The position numbers and the translations under genes are program-made. The notes beneath the pieces were generated by a model. The model was not told where the DNA came from. It ran no database searches and saw only the letters and a list, made by a program, of their open reading frames with translations. 64,000 bases of DNA, from positions 2,824,001 through 2,888,000 of the forward strand of contig NZ_CP024869.1 of the NCBI RefSeq assembly GCF_003052165.1. The letters run 5' to 3'. This DNA comes from Dietzia sp. JS16-p6b. GTDB lineage: Bacteria > Actinomycetota > Actinomycetes > Mycobacteriales > Mycobacteriaceae. Below, one piece after another: positions 16,892 through 25,952 of the stretch; the stretch's first letter is position 1, and every line of letters begins with the position of its first letter.

Positions 16892-18993
16892 CCGCCCTGC
16901 TCGATTCCCGGCACCTCGCCGCGGCCGCCCCCGGCGCCCTGCGGAAGCTCGACCCACGCCACCAGGCCCGCAACCCCGTCCTCTTTGTGGTGTGGGTGGG
17001 GTCGTTGCTCACCACGGTCCTCGCGGTGTTGCACCCCACCGTGTTCAGCTGGTCCACCGCGGCCTGGCTGTGGGCCACCGTCCTGTTCGCCGGCATGGCC
17101 GAGTCGGTCGCCGAGGGACGCGGCAAGGCGCAGGCCGACAGCCTGCGCAAGGTCACCACGGAGACCACCGCCAGGGTCCGACGCGGCCCCCACGAGACCC
17201 AGACCGTCCCGTCGACGGAGCTGGCCGTCGGTGACCTGGTGGAGGTTCTGGCGGGCGAGACCATCCCCGGGGACGGCGACGTGGTCGAGGGCATCGCCAC
17301 CGTCGACGAGTCGGCGATCACCGGGGAGTCCGCGCCCGTGGTGCGGGAGTCCGGCGGCGACCGCAGTGCCGTCACCGGCGGGACCGTGGTGCTCTCCGAC
17401 CGGATCGTCGTGCGCATCTCCACCGCGCCGGGCGAGTCGTTCGTCGACCGGATGATCGCGCTGGTCGAGGGCGCCGAGCGCACGAAGACCCCCAACGAGA
17501 TCGCGCTCAACATCCTCCTGGCGATGCTCACGATCGTGTTCCTGGTCGCGGTTCTCGCGCTCGGCCCGGTGGCCGCCTACTCGGGCGCCGAGATCGATCC
17601 GATCCGGCTCATCGCCCTGCTGGTGTGCCTCATCCCCACCACCATCGGCGCCCTGCTGTCGGCCATCGGCATCGCGGGCATGGACCGCCTGGTCCAGCAC
17701 AACGTCCTGGCGACGTCGGGCCGGGCGGTCGAGGCCGCCGGCGACATCGACACCCTGTTGCTCGACAAGACCGGCACCATCACGTTCGGCGCTCGCCAGG
17801 CCACGTCCCTGGACCCGGCGGCCGGTGCGTCGACGGCGGAGCTCGCCGAGGCCGCGCGGGCCTCGAGCCTGGCCGACGAGACCCCGGAGGGTCGGAGCAT
17901 CGTGGAGTTCTGTGCCCGCGAGCACGACCTGCCGGCCGCGGCCACCCGAGCGGAGGCGGACGCCGAGGCCGTCGAGTTCACGGCCCAGACCCGGATGTCC
18001 GGGATCGACCTCCCCGCGGCCGACGGCACGGTCCGTCAGATCCGCAAGGGCGCGTCGGACACGATCCTGGCCTGGGTCGCCGCGCACGGCGGCCGGGCCC
18101 CCGAGGGGGTGCGGGAGTCCGTCGAACGCATCGCCCGGCGCGGGGCCACGCCGCTGGTGGTGGCCGAGCTGACGGTCCGCGCCAACGGGGCCGGGGATGC
18201 GACGAAGACCGGCGACGACGAGGCCGGTGAACTGATTCTCGCCAGCGCACCCCGGATCCTCGGGGCGATCGAGCTCTCGGACGTGGTCAAGCCCGGGATG
18301 CGCGAGCGCTTCGCAGAACTGCGGGCCATGGGGATCCGCACCGTGATGATCACCGGCGACAACCCGCTCACCGCCGCGGCCATCGCCGCCGAGGCGGGGG
18401 TCGACGACTACCTGGCCGAGGCCACCCCGGACGACAAGCTCGCGCGGATCCGCGCCGAGCAGACCGGGGGGCGCCTGGTCGCGATGACCGGTGACGGCAC
18501 CAACGACGCCCCCGCCCTGGCGCAGGCCGACGTCGGCGTGGCCATGAACTCGGGCACCACGGCCGCCAAGGAGGCCGGCAACATGGTGGACCTGGATTCG
18601 GACCCCACCAAGCTCATCGACATCGTGGGCATCGGCAAACAGTTGCTCATCACCCGCGGCGCGCTCACCACGTTCTCGCTGGCCAACGATCTGGCGAAGT
18701 ACTTCGCCATCCTCCCGGCGCTGTTCGTGGGGATCTTCCCGCAGCTGGACAGGCTCAACGTCATGGGGCTCGCGAGCCCCGAGTCGGCCATCCTGTCCGC
18801 GGTGATCTTCAACGCCATCGTGATCGTGCTGCTGGTCCCGCTCGCCCTCCGGGGCGTGAGGTACCGGGCGGCCTCCGCCGCGTCGCTGCTGCGGCGCAAC
18901 CTGCTGATCTACGGGGTCGGCGGCGTGATCGCGCCGTTCCTCGGGATCTGGCTCATCGACCTGCTCGTCCGACACCTCCCCGGGATCGCGTGA
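16888..18993 (+). CDS. kdpB: KdpB, P-type ATPase subunit
   Basis: A 701-residue class IA P-type ATPase that drives K+ uptake. Landmarks: the actuator motif TGES (residues 145-148), phosphorylated D293 in [19 protein letters not shown], and the hinge [24 protein letters not shown] split across the P domain. The PE-IG region of membrane helix 4 reads [12 protein letters not shown]. The start is the GTG overlapping the kdpA stop (GTGA). Complete and apparently functional. Confidence 0.97.
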   Translation: MTALLDSRHLAAAAPGALRKLDPRHQARNPVLFVVWVGSLLTTVLAVLHPTVFSWSTAAWLWATVLFAGMAESVAEGRGKAQADSLRKVTTETTARVRRGPHETQTVPSTELAVGDLVEVLAGETIPGDGDVVEGIATVDESAITGESAPVVRESGGDRSAVTGGTVVLSDRIVVRISTAPGESFVDRMIALVEGAERTKTPNEIALNILLAMLTIVFLVAVLALGPVAAYSGAEIDPIRLIALLVCLIPTTIGALLSAIGIAGMDRLVQHNVLATSGRAVEAAGDIDTLLLDKTGTITFGARQATSLDPAAGASTAELAEAARASSLADETPEGRSIVEFCAREHDLPAAATRAEADAEAVEFTAQTRMSGIDLPAADGTVRQIRKGASDTILAWVAAHGGRAPEGVRESVERIARRGATPLVVAELTVRANGAGDATKTGDDEAGELILASAPRILGAIELSDVVKPGMRERFAELRAMGIRTVMITGDNPLTAAAIAAEAGVDDYLAEATPDDKLARIRAEQTGGRLVAMTGDGTNDAPALAQADVGVAMNSGTTAAKEAGNMVDLDSDPTKLIDIVGIGKQLLITRGALTTFSLANDLAKYFAILPALFVGIFPQLDRLNVMGLASPESAILSAVIFNAIVIVLLVPLALRGVRYRAASAASLLRRNLLIYGVGGVIAPFLGIWLIDLLVRHLPGIA

Positions 18994-18996
18994 CTC

Positions 18997-19677
18997 ATGT
19001 CCACTCTCACCACTGCCCTGCGCCAGCTGCGGCCGGCCCTCGTCGTCGTCGCCCTCGCCACTCTCCTGTGCGGCCTCGCCTATCCCGTCTCCATCTGGGC
19101 GGTATCGCGGCTCGACACCGCCTCGGCCGAGGGGTCGATCGTCCGGGACGCCGCCGGCTGCGCGGTCGGTTCGGCGCTGCTCGCCACCGACCCGCAGGTC
19201 GAGCCCGGCCAGCCGGATCCGTTCTTCCACGCCCGTGTCGTGGGGTCCGGGGACCAGGCCGACCCGACCGCGGCGGCCATGGCGCCCGGCGACCCGGCCG
19301 CCGGCGCACCCTCCCACCTGGGGCCGTCCAACCCGGAGCTCGCCGAGTGGATCGGCGTCCGGCGTGAGGTGATCGCCCAGCGGGAGGGCGTGGACCCGGA
19401 CCGGGTGCCGGTCGACGCCGTCACCGGGCCCGGTTCCGGCCTCGATCCGCACATCTCGCCCGAGTACGCCGCGATCCAGGTCGACCGGGTGGCGCGGGAG
19501 AACGGCCTGCCCCGAGAGCGCGTCGAGGCGCTGGTGGCCGAGCACACCGACGGCCGCCAGCTGGGATTCCTCGGCCAGCCGAGGGTGCGGGTGACCGAAC
19601 TCAACAGTGCGCTCAACAGTGCGCTGGGCCTCACGGCTCCCGGCTGTGCGGAGTCCGGCCGGTCTGCGCGGGGATAG
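18997..19677 (+). CDS. kdpC: KdpC, potassium-transporting ATPase subunit C
   Basis: A 226-residue protein with one N-terminal membrane helix (LVVVALATLLCGLAYPVSIW) and a periplasm-facing domain. Family blocks seen are DPFFHARV, LGPSNPEL, DAVTGPGSGLDPHISPEYA, VARENGL and VEALVAEHT. The Ala/Pro/Gly-rich insert before LGPSNPEL makes it longer than the E. coli protein (190). It lies 3 bp after kdpB. Confidence 0.95.
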   Translation: MSTLTTALRQLRPALVVVALATLLCGLAYPVSIWAVSRLDTASAEGSIVRDAAGCAVGSALLATDPQVEPGQPDPFFHARVVGSGDQADPTAAAMAPGDPAAGAPSHLGPSNPELAEWIGVRREVIAQREGVDPDRVPVDAVTGPGSGLDPHISPEYAAIQVDRVARENGLPRERVEALVAEHTDGRQLGFLGQPRVRVTELNSALNSALGLTAPGCAESGRSARG

Positions 19678-19686
19678 GGTCTGACC

Positions 19687-22239
19687 ATGTCCGGAACGAC
19701 GCGGGGGCGGCTGCACATCTACCTGGGGGCCGCCCCCGGCGTGGGCAAGACCACCGAGATGCTCGACCGCGCCCATCGCCTGGTCGCGGAGGGCACGGAC
19801 GTGGTGGTGGGCCTGGTGGAGACCCACGGTCGGGCGGGGACCGCCGCCCTGCTCGAGGGGCTGGAGTCGGTGCCGCGCCGGACCGTGTCCTACCGCGGGA
19901 CCAGGATGACGGAGATGGACCTGCCCGCGGTCCTCGAGCGCGCCCCGCAGATCGCCCTGGTCGACGAGCTGGCCCACACCAACGCGCCCGGGCTCGAGCA
20001 CGCCAAGCGCTGGCAAGACGTGGCCGACCTGCTCGACGCGGGGATCGACGTCCACTCGACGCTCAACATCCAGCACCTCGAGAGCCTCAACGACGTGGTC
20101 TCCCGGATCACCGGCTCGGAGCAGCGGGAGAAGGTCCCGGACGCCGTCGTCCGCGCGGCCGACGAGATCGAACTCGTGGACCTGAGCCCCGAGCAGCTGC
20201 GCCTGCGCCTGATGGCGGGCCAGGTCTACCAGGCCGAGCGCGTCGACGCCGCCCTGGGCAACTACTTCCGGGTGGGCAACCTCACCGCGCTGCGCGAGCT
20301 CGCGCTGCTGTGGCTGGCCGACCGCGTGGACGAGGCGCTGGGCCGCTACCGGGATACCGAGCGGATCACCGACACCTGGGAGGCGCGCGAGCGGGTCGTC
20401 GTGGCCATCACCGGCGGCCCCGAGTCGGTGACCCTCGTCCGGCGCGCGAGCCGCATCGCCTCCCGGTCCTCGGCCGAGCTGGTGATCGTCCACGTGCTGC
20501 GCGGCGACGGGCTGGTCTCGCCCGGCGACAGCATGGCGGAGGTACGCGAGGTCGCGGCGAGTCTGGGCGCGACCGTCCACACCGTGGCCGGTGACGACGT
20601 CCGGACCACGCTGCTGGACTTCGCGCGCGGGGTCAACGCCACCCAGCTGGTCCTGGGCACCTCCCGCCGCAGCCGGTGGCGGCGACTGTTCGACGAGGGG
20701 ATCGGGTCGGCGGTCCTGCAGGATTCCGGGCCGATCGACGTCCACATGGTCACCCACCCCGAGGCCTCGGGCACCCGCCGCCCGGGGGCGCCGCGACCCG
20801 CCGCTCGCCGGACCTCCGCCTGGGCGGGCGCGATCGGCGTCCCCGTTCTCGTGGGCGGGATCAACCAACTGTTCGACGAGCGGCTGGACTTCAGCTCCCA
20901 GGGGTGGTTCTTCCTCGTGGGAGTGCTGGCGGTCTCGCTGCTCGGCGGGGTGTGGCCGGCCGCGGTGTGCGCGATCGTCTCGGGCCTGGTGCTCAACTTC
21001 TTCTTCACCCACCCGCGGTACAGCGTGACCATCGCCGAGCCCGCGAACGTGGTGTCGATCCTGGTCATGGTGGCCGTGGCGATCGCCGTGTCCGTGCTGG
21101 TGGACCAGTCCGCGCGGCGGCACCGGGAGGCCACGCGGTCCGCTCGGGACGCCGAACTGCTCACCCTGTTCGCCAAATCCGCACTGCGCGCCCCCCGGCT
21201 GGACGCGCTCCTGGAGAAGGTCCGCGACGTCTACGCCCAGGACGGGGTGGCGTTCCTCGGCGCGGACGGCACGATGGTGGCCGGCGCCGGGGCGCGGCCG
21301 CCCGCGAGCGAGGCCGAGGCGACGACCTCGGTCCAGTCCTCGTTGACCAGCTCTGTGGAGACCGAACCCGGCGACCGGCTCCTGCTCGCCGGGCCACGGC
21401 TCACCGGGCACGATCGCAGGATCCTCGCGGTGGTGGCCGAACACGCGTCGGCTCTGGTGCGCAACCAGGAACTGGCCCGGGCTGCTGCCGACAGCCAGGC
21501 CCTGGCGGAGGCCGACCGGCTGCGACGCTCGTTGCTGTCCGCGGTCGGGCACGACCTGCGCACCCCGCTCGCCGCGGCCAAGCTCTCGGTGTCCTCGCTG
21601 CGGTCGGGGGACGTGGACTTCGGCCCCGAGGACACCGCGGAGCTGCTGGCGACCGTCGAAGAGTCGGTCGACCACCTGGCCGCGCTGGTGGACAACCTGC
21701 TCGACTCCTCGCGTCTGGCGGCGGGCGCCGTCCACCCCTGCCCCGGCGAGGTGGACGTGGAGGAGACCGCGGTGACGGCCCTGGTCGCCGCGACGGTGGG
21801 CCGCAAGTCCGACCGCCGACGCGTCACCGTGGACACCGACGGGGCCACGGTGTGGGCGGATCCCGGCCTGCTGGAGCGCGTGCTGGGGAACCTGCTGGAC
21901 AACGCGCTGCGGCACGCCCCGGAGTCCGCGGTCCGGTTGACCGCGCGCACGTTGTGGGACGCCGGCCGCGCCCGCACGCTCATCGCGGTGGCCGACGACG
22001 GCGAGGGGATCGCCGCCCCGTCACGGGATGCGGTCCTGCACTCGTTCCACCGGGAAGGCGACACCAATGCCTCCACGGGGATCGGCCTGGGGCTCTCGGT
22101 GGTCCGGGGCTTCGTGGAGGCGATGGGCGGCACCGTGTCGATCGACGAGACCCCGGGCGGCGGCACCACGGTGGAAGTGGACCTGCCCGCCTGCCGCGAC
22201 TCCGAGCGTGAAGGCGCCAGCGAGGGTGAGTCCGGATGA
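19687..22239 (+). CDS. kdpD: KdpD, sensor histidine kinase
   Basis: An 850-residue sensor of K+ limitation. Domains in order: N-terminal KdpD ATP-binding domain with GAAPGVGKTTEM (from residue 14), a universal-stress-like domain, four membrane helices (about residues 380-475, including FFLVGVLAVSLLGGVWPA), a GAF-like region, the HisKA motif SAVGHDLRTPLAAAK with H622 as phospho-acceptor, and an HATPase with LGNLLDNALRHAP and GIGLGLSVVRG. Full length and intact. Confidence 0.96.
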   Translation: MSGTTRGRLHIYLGAAPGVGKTTEMLDRAHRLVAEGTDVVVGLVETHGRAGTAALLEGLESVPRRTVSYRGTRMTEMDLPAVLERAPQIALVDELAHTNAPGLEHAKRWQDVADLLDAGIDVHSTLNIQHLESLNDVVSRITGSEQREKVPDAVVRAADEIELVDLSPEQLRLRLMAGQVYQAERVDAALGNYFRVGNLTALRELALLWLADRVDEALGRYRDTERITDTWEARERVVVAITGGPESVTLVRRASRIASRSSAELVIVHVLRGDGLVSPGDSMAEVREVAASLGATVHTVAGDDVRTTLLDFARGVNATQLVLGTSRRSRWRRLFDEGIGSAVLQDSGPIDVHMVTHPEASGTRRPGAPRPAARRTSAWAGAIGVPVLVGGINQLFDERLDFSSQGWFFLVGVLAVSLLGGVWPAAVCAIVSGLVLNFFFTHPRYSVTIAEPANVVSILVMVAVAIAVSVLVDQSARRHREATRSARDAELLTLFAKSALRAPRLDALLEKVRDVYAQDGVAFLGADGTMVAGAGARPPASEAEATTSVQSSLTSSVETEPGDRLLLAGPRLTGHDRRILAVVAEHASALVRNQELARAAADSQALAEADRLRRSLLSAVGHDLRTPLAAAKLSVSSLRSGDVDFGPEDTAELLATVEESVDHLAALVDNLLDSSRLAAGAVHPCPGEVDVEETAVTALVAATVGRKSDRRRVTVDTDGATVWADPGLLERVLGNLLDNALRHAPESAVRLTARTLWDAGRARTLIAVADDGEGIAAPSRDAVLHSFHREGDTNASTGIGLGLSVVRGFVEAMGGTVSIDETPGGGTTVEVDLPACRDSEREGASEGESG

Positions 22240-22919
22240 GCCCGACCGTGCTCGTGGTGGACGACGACGCCCAGCTCCTGCGCGCCCTGCGCATCAACTT
22301 CCGGGCGCGGGGCATGACCGTGGTGACCGCGGAGACGGGGGCCGAGGCGCTGTCCCGCGCGGCCGACTGCGACCCCGACCTGATCATCCTGGACCTGGGA
22401 CTGCCGGACCTCGACGGGATCCAGGTGCTCCACGGTCTGCAGGGGTGGTCGCGGGCCCCGGTCCTGGTCCTGTCCGCGCGCCCCGACTCCTCCGACAAGG
22501 TCCAGGCCCTAGACGCGGGCGCCGACGACTACGTGACCAAGCCGTTCGCCATGGACGAGTTCTTCGCCCGCGTCCGCGCCGCCCTGCGCCGGGCGAGCAG
22601 GGCGGACTCGCCGGGCCAGGCGATGGTCGAAACCCCCGGGTTCACTATCGACTTCCGCACCTCCACGGTGACCCGCCACGGCCAGACGCTGCACCTCACC
22701 CCCACCGAGTGGGGTGTGCTGGAGATCCTCGCGCGCAACCCCGGCAGGCTGGTCACCCAGCAGGAGATCCTCCGCGCGGTCTGGGGCGAGGGGTACCAGA
22801 AGGAGACCCACTACCTGCGCGTCTACATGGCCCAGCTGCGCCGCAAGCTCGAGGACGACTCGGCCGCCCCCCGGCACCTGGTCACCGAGCCCGGGCGCGG
22901 GTACCGGTTCGTGCCGTGA
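22236..22919 (+). CDS. kdpE: KdpE, response regulator
   Basis: A 227-residue OmpR-type regulator. Acidic pocket D9-D11, phosphorylation site D53 in IILDLGLPDLDG, and the conserved Lys in YVTKPFAMDEFFARV. The C-terminal winged helix shows LHLTPTEWGVLEILARNPGRL and the ending HLVTEPGRGYRF. Overlaps kdpD by ATGA. It should bind the kdp leader region at 14.5-14.8 kb, although I cannot point to the site. Confidence 0.96.
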   Translation: MSPTVLVVDDDAQLLRALRINFRARGMTVVTAETGAEALSRAADCDPDLIILDLGLPDLDGIQVLHGLQGWSRAPVLVLSARPDSSDKVQALDAGADDYVTKPFAMDEFFARVRAALRRASRADSPGQAMVETPGFTIDFRTSTVTRHGQTLHLTPTEWGVLEILARNPGRLVTQQEILRAVWGEGYQKETHYLRVYMAQLRRKLEDDSAAPRHLVTEPGRGYRFVP

Positions 22920-23133
22920 GCCGAATCGCTCCGCCGGCGTAACCGCGGGCGAGGTCGTCCCAGAGCGAACCGGTACGGCCCGATGACGGTGTCGGTGCGC
23001 CGACGAGCACAGACGGGGCGACGACGAAGTTCGGCGCCGCGCCCCGTCGATCAGCTGCCCGCCATCCCGTCGCCCGGCTGACTCAGGACGGGCTCGTCAA
23101 GCAGGCCCGCTGAGTTGGGACCGAAAGCGCCTC

Positions 23134-24522
23134 CTAGTCGCGTCCACGTTCGTCAACCACTCGCCGTGCCTTGAACACTGTCTCCGCGAGAGTGCCCGGC
23201 TGGATGACCTCCACCGGGACTCGAATTCCCGTGATCCTCTTCAACGTGGCTTCGCCTTGCTGTTGTAGCGAACGCAGGGCGTCGGCGTGGTCTGGGATGA
23301 TGGTGGGGTCGAGCTCGGCGCGAACCAGTATCTCGTCCATGGCGCTCGGACGGCTGATCCGTATCTCGAACTCCGGACCAAACCCGGGGACGCTGCGAAG
23401 TCCGGTTTCGATAGCGCTGGGGAAGATGTTGGCTCCCCGAATCACCAGCATGTCGTCGAGTCGCCCAAGGATGCCTTCGGGGAACCGGGGATAGGTGCGA
23501 CCGCACGCACAGGGTTCGTTGGTCATGTACGACTCGTCCCCGGGCGCGAACCGGATCATCGGCTGGGACTCGCGCCATAGATGGGTGTAGACCACCGCCC
23601 CGCGCTGGTTGTCAGAGAGGAGCGAACCGAAGTCGTGCTTGTCGACGATCTCGGGGTACACCTCATCCGAGATGATGTGTGTGCCCGATTTGGCCTCGCA
23701 ACCGACGTTGGTCTGGAACGGGTACATCTCCGAAGTCGAGCCGGCGTCAATGACGATGGCACCCCAGCCCTCCTCCAGCGCTTGCCTGGTTCCTGGAAGG
23801 CTTCCCCCGGGCTCACCGCCGACCAGGAGAGTCTTCACCGAGCTCTCGCGAAGGTCGAGACCGCGATCGTGGGCGGCGGACAGCAGATGCATGCAATAGG
23901 AGGGGGTACCACTGAACACCGTCGGGCGAAGTCGTTGGATGAACTCGAGGTGCTTCTCCGATTCAGCGACTCCCAGGGGAAACAGGCCCGCCCCGATCCG
24001 TTCGACTCCCTGAATGACCCCCCAACCACCGAAGAACAGTCCGAATGGGAAGCCGACCTGAACGAGATCGTCCGGCCGCACGCCGCCGCACCACTGGGCC
24101 ATTGCGTGAACGTCGGCCGCGCGCTGCCAGTCCTTCTGGCTCACTGCGTAAAGGGTCGGAACACCCGACGTCCCCGATGAACCGTGGATGCGTGCGATGT
24201 CGCGCATGTTCGTGGTGCTGGTGTAGCTCCCGAACGGCGGGTTCTCCTGCTGATCCGCGACCAGCATTTTCTTGGTGACAATCGGGACCTTGCGGGCGAA
24301 ATCCTCGAGTGTGCGGACGTCTGAGGGGTGGAAGTCGTGAGCGTCGTAGTGCCGTCGATAGAACGGCAATTCGTTGTACACGTAGTGGAGTTGGTGCTTA
24401 ATACGCCCCAGAATCACTTCATCTCTGGCTTCGCGGGACATCGTCTCCCGCGCCTCGTCCCAGAATCGGGGGAAATCTTGTCCGCCCGTCTGCTGCTCGT
24501 GCTCGATCTGCTGGGTGACCAT
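23134..24522 (-). CDS. Phenylacetate-CoA-ligase-like (PaaK family) acyl/aryl-CoA ligase
   Basis: A 462-residue AMP-forming ligase of the compact PaaK type. The ATP-binding loop is HGSSGTSGVPTLY, the adenylation region has DAGSTSEMYPF (family: G-TE) and RFAPGDESYMT, followed by a Cys-rich ACGRTYPR turn and LGRLDDMLVIRGANIFPSAIE, a PaaK hallmark. It would convert a carboxylic acid, aromatic or terpenoid-like, to its CoA thioester in the cytoplasm. The ATG at 24522 follows GAGAGGGAGCCC. It is transcribed away from a ferredoxin gene across a region containing a predicted TetR operator, so it belongs to the catabolic regulon. Confidence 0.9.
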   Translation of the reverse strand: MVTQQIEHEQQTGGQDFPRFWDEARETMSREARDEVILGRIKHQLHYVYNELPFYRRHYDAHDFHPSDVRTLEDFARKVPIVTKKMLVADQQENPPFGSYTSTTNMRDIARIHGSSGTSGVPTLYAVSQKDWQRAADVHAMAQWCGGVRPDDLVQVGFPFGLFFGGWGVIQGVERIGAGLFPLGVAESEKHLEFIQRLRPTVFSGTPSYCMHLLSAAHDRGLDLRESSVKTLLVGGEPGGSLPGTRQALEEGWGAIVIDAGSTSEMYPFQTNVGCEAKSGTHIISDEVYPEIVDKHDFGSLLSDNQRGAVVYTHLWRESQPMIRFAPGDESYMTNEPCACGRTYPRFPEGILGRLDDMLVIRGANIFPSAIETGLRSVPGFGPEFEIRISRPSAMDEILVRAELDPTIIPDHADALRSLQQQGEATLKRITGIRVPVEVIQPGTLAETVFKARRVVDERGRD

Positions 24523-24580
24523 GGGCTCCCTCTCTCGGAGTTGACGGCGACTCCACACGAAGTGCAACACTCCTCGTAGC

Positions 24581-24594
24581 CGACCGAACGGATG
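24581..24594. promoter_or_regulatory. Predicted TetR operator, CoA ligase/ferredoxin promoter
   Basis: CGACCGAACGGATG, an imperfect palindrome of the form C-ACCG-NN-CGG-TG. On the minus strand it directly follows a TATAAC box, where a repressor would block the CoA ligase promoter. It matches the other three sites of the island. Confidence 0.6.
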
Positions 24595-24691
24595 GTTATA
24601 CTCTGCATCACGGTGACGGACCTCACAAGAGATCCGCGCAAATTGCCCACATTCGGCACCGCCGATCGCGGTTCCGGCGAGAGGAACCCTG

Positions 24692-24901
24692 ATGTCAGAG
24701 ACTCCGAGAAACGTGGCCATCTCCATCGACATGAGCGTGTGCGTCGGATCGGGGGTATGCGCAATGATCGATCCTGGGAACTTCCGACTGGAGGGCGGCA
24801 AGGCCAGGGCGACGAGTGAAGAGACCGTCCTCACGGACGAACTCGAGGACGCGCTACTGGAATGCCCGGTGCAGGCGATCAGCCGCGAAGACCGTGGCTG
24901 A
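24692..24901 (+). CDS. [3Fe-4S] ferredoxin of the P450-associated type
   Basis: A 69-residue ferredoxin with only three cluster cysteines: C17 and C23 in CVGSGVCAMIDP, and C58 in LLECPVQAI. A fourth cysteine of the usual CxxCxxC block is replaced, which defines the [3Fe-4S] type that delivers electrons to actinobacterial P450s. It is monocistronic, diverges from the CoA ligase, and faces the TetR gene. The P450 at 28074-29330 is the only visible partner. Confidence 0.92.
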   Translation: MSETPRNVAISIDMSVCVGSGVCAMIDPGNFRLEGGKARATSEETVLTDELEDALLECPVQAISREDRG

Positions 24902-24906
24902 CCCTT

Positions 24907-25488
24907 TCAGCCGTGCCGGCGAGTGAGAATGCCCGCGAGGAAGATGTCGGACATCTGCGCTGAAATCGCCTTTACCCGAGTCGGACCACCCGGCTCATAC
25001 CACCTGGTCATCCAGTTGAAGGCGCCGATCATGGACCGGGCCACCACCCGGGGGTCGGAGCCCGCGTCGAAGCTGCCCTCGTCGACCCCGTCGCGGACCA
25101 TCTGCTCAACGAGAGAGACGTACTCCTGATCCATCTCGGTCCACTCGGCCGAAATGCCCTTGCCTGCGATCTCCTGCACGTAGACGCTCACATAAGCCAG
25201 GTTCCGGTCGATGATCCCGACGTGGACCTGAGCTATGCGGCGGAGCTTCTCCGGAGCGGGCAGGTCAGACGAGGCCAGGGATCGCGCCTGCTCGAGGAGT
25301 TCCTCGGCGTGCGGGCGAACCACTGCGAAGAGCAGGTCTTCCTTGCTCTCAATGTAGTTGTAAAGACTGCCCTTCAGCATGCCCACCTCGCTGGCCACGT
25401 CCTCCAGCGAGGACCCACCGAAGCCCTTCTCGCTGAAGACCTTCGCGGCGGCAGCCACGACATCACCCCACCTACTGGGTCGAGGCAC
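24907..25488 (-). CDS. TetR-family repressor of the catabolic island (predicted)
   Basis: A 193-residue regulator. The N-terminal helix-turn-helix is clear: VVAAAAKVFSEKGFGGSSLEDVASEVGMLKGSLYNYIESKEDLL. The ligand domain is of the FadR/KstR2-like sort and includes FNWMTRWYEPGG, common in regulators of CoA-ester catabolism. The GTG start follows TAGGAGTGTCCG. It diverges from the [2Fe-2S] ferredoxin gene over a 140-bp region holding a 14-bp palindrome, and three further copies of that palindrome sit at the other promoters of the island, so it is probably autoregulated and controls the whole set. The ligand is unknown, probably an acyl-CoA intermediate. Confidence 0.9.
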   Translation of the reverse strand: MPRPSRWGDVVAAAAKVFSEKGFGGSSLEDVASEVGMLKGSLYNYIESKEDLLFAVVRPHAEELLEQARSLASSDLPAPEKLRRIAQVHVGIIDRNLAYVSVYVQEIAGKGISAEWTEMDQEYVSLVEQMVRDGVDEGSFDAGSDPRVVARSMIGAFNWMTRWYEPGGPTRVKAISAQMSDIFLAGILTRRHG

Positions 25489-25575
25489 CGGACACTCCTA
25501 GAGCTGGACGAGGGAACCGCTATGGCTGTCAACATATCCCATCTCGCGACGAATCGGCCCCAGCCCCTTCTTTCC

Positions 25576-25589
25576 CAACCGTTCGTTTG
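25576..25589. promoter_or_regulatory. Predicted TetR operator, tetR/ferredoxin promoter
   Basis: CAACCGTTCGTTTG, half-sites CAACCG and CGTTTG around TT. It overlaps a likely -10 (TAACCT, 25591-25596 region) of the ferredoxin-reductase operon and lies upstream of the divergent tetR, allowing joint control. Confidence 0.65.
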
Positions 25590-25628
25590 CTAACCTGCTT
25601 CCAGCGTCCGATGACTGAGGGGAATTCC

Positions 25629-25952
25629 ATGCCTACCGTCGTTTACACCGATCCCAGCGGGACCGAACACACGGTCTCGGAGACCGCCGGCAAGTCCGTC
25701 ATGGAGTCGGCCGTGTCCCACGGAGTCCCAGGAGTCCTGGGCCAGTGTGGTGGGTCACTGGCCTGCGCCAGTTGCCACGTCTATGTGCAGGAACGATGGC
25801 TCTCCCGAACCGGCGAGGTGTCGGAAATGGAGGATGACATGCTCGATGGTGCCCTGGCGGAACGTCTGCCCGAGAGTCGGCTGTCCTGCCAGATTCGACT
25901 GAGCGACGACCTGGACGGACTGAGGGTGCGCGTCGCGCCGGAGCAGTTGTGA
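25629..25952 (+). CDS. [2Fe-2S] ferredoxin, adrenodoxin/putidaredoxin type
   Basis: A 107-residue ferredoxin with the cluster pattern C40-x5-C46-x2-C49-x37-C87 (GQCGGSLACASCHVYV and RLSCQIRL). This spacing is that of putidaredoxin-like proteins that shuttle electrons from an FAD reductase to a bacterial P450. The ATG follows GAGGGGAATTCC. Its stop overlaps the GTG of the reductase gene (GTGA), giving a classic class I P450 redox pair. Confidence 0.93.
   Translation: MPTVVYTDPSGTEHTVSETAGKSVMESAVSHGVPGVLGQCGGSLACASCHVYVQERWLSRTGEVSEMEDDMLDGALAERLPESRLSCQIRLSDDLDGLRVRVAPEQL

Noticed and set aside
15152-16957. A 601-codon open frame opposite kdpA
   Set aside because: Same compositional shadow; repetitive Gly/Arg/His sequence with no hydrophobic core.
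16588-21915. A 1775-codon open frame on the minus strand opposite kdpABCD
   Set aside because: It is antisense to well-conserved genes. High-GC third positions suppress stops on the opposite strand, and its protein has no recognisable domain and is full of Arg, Gly and His.
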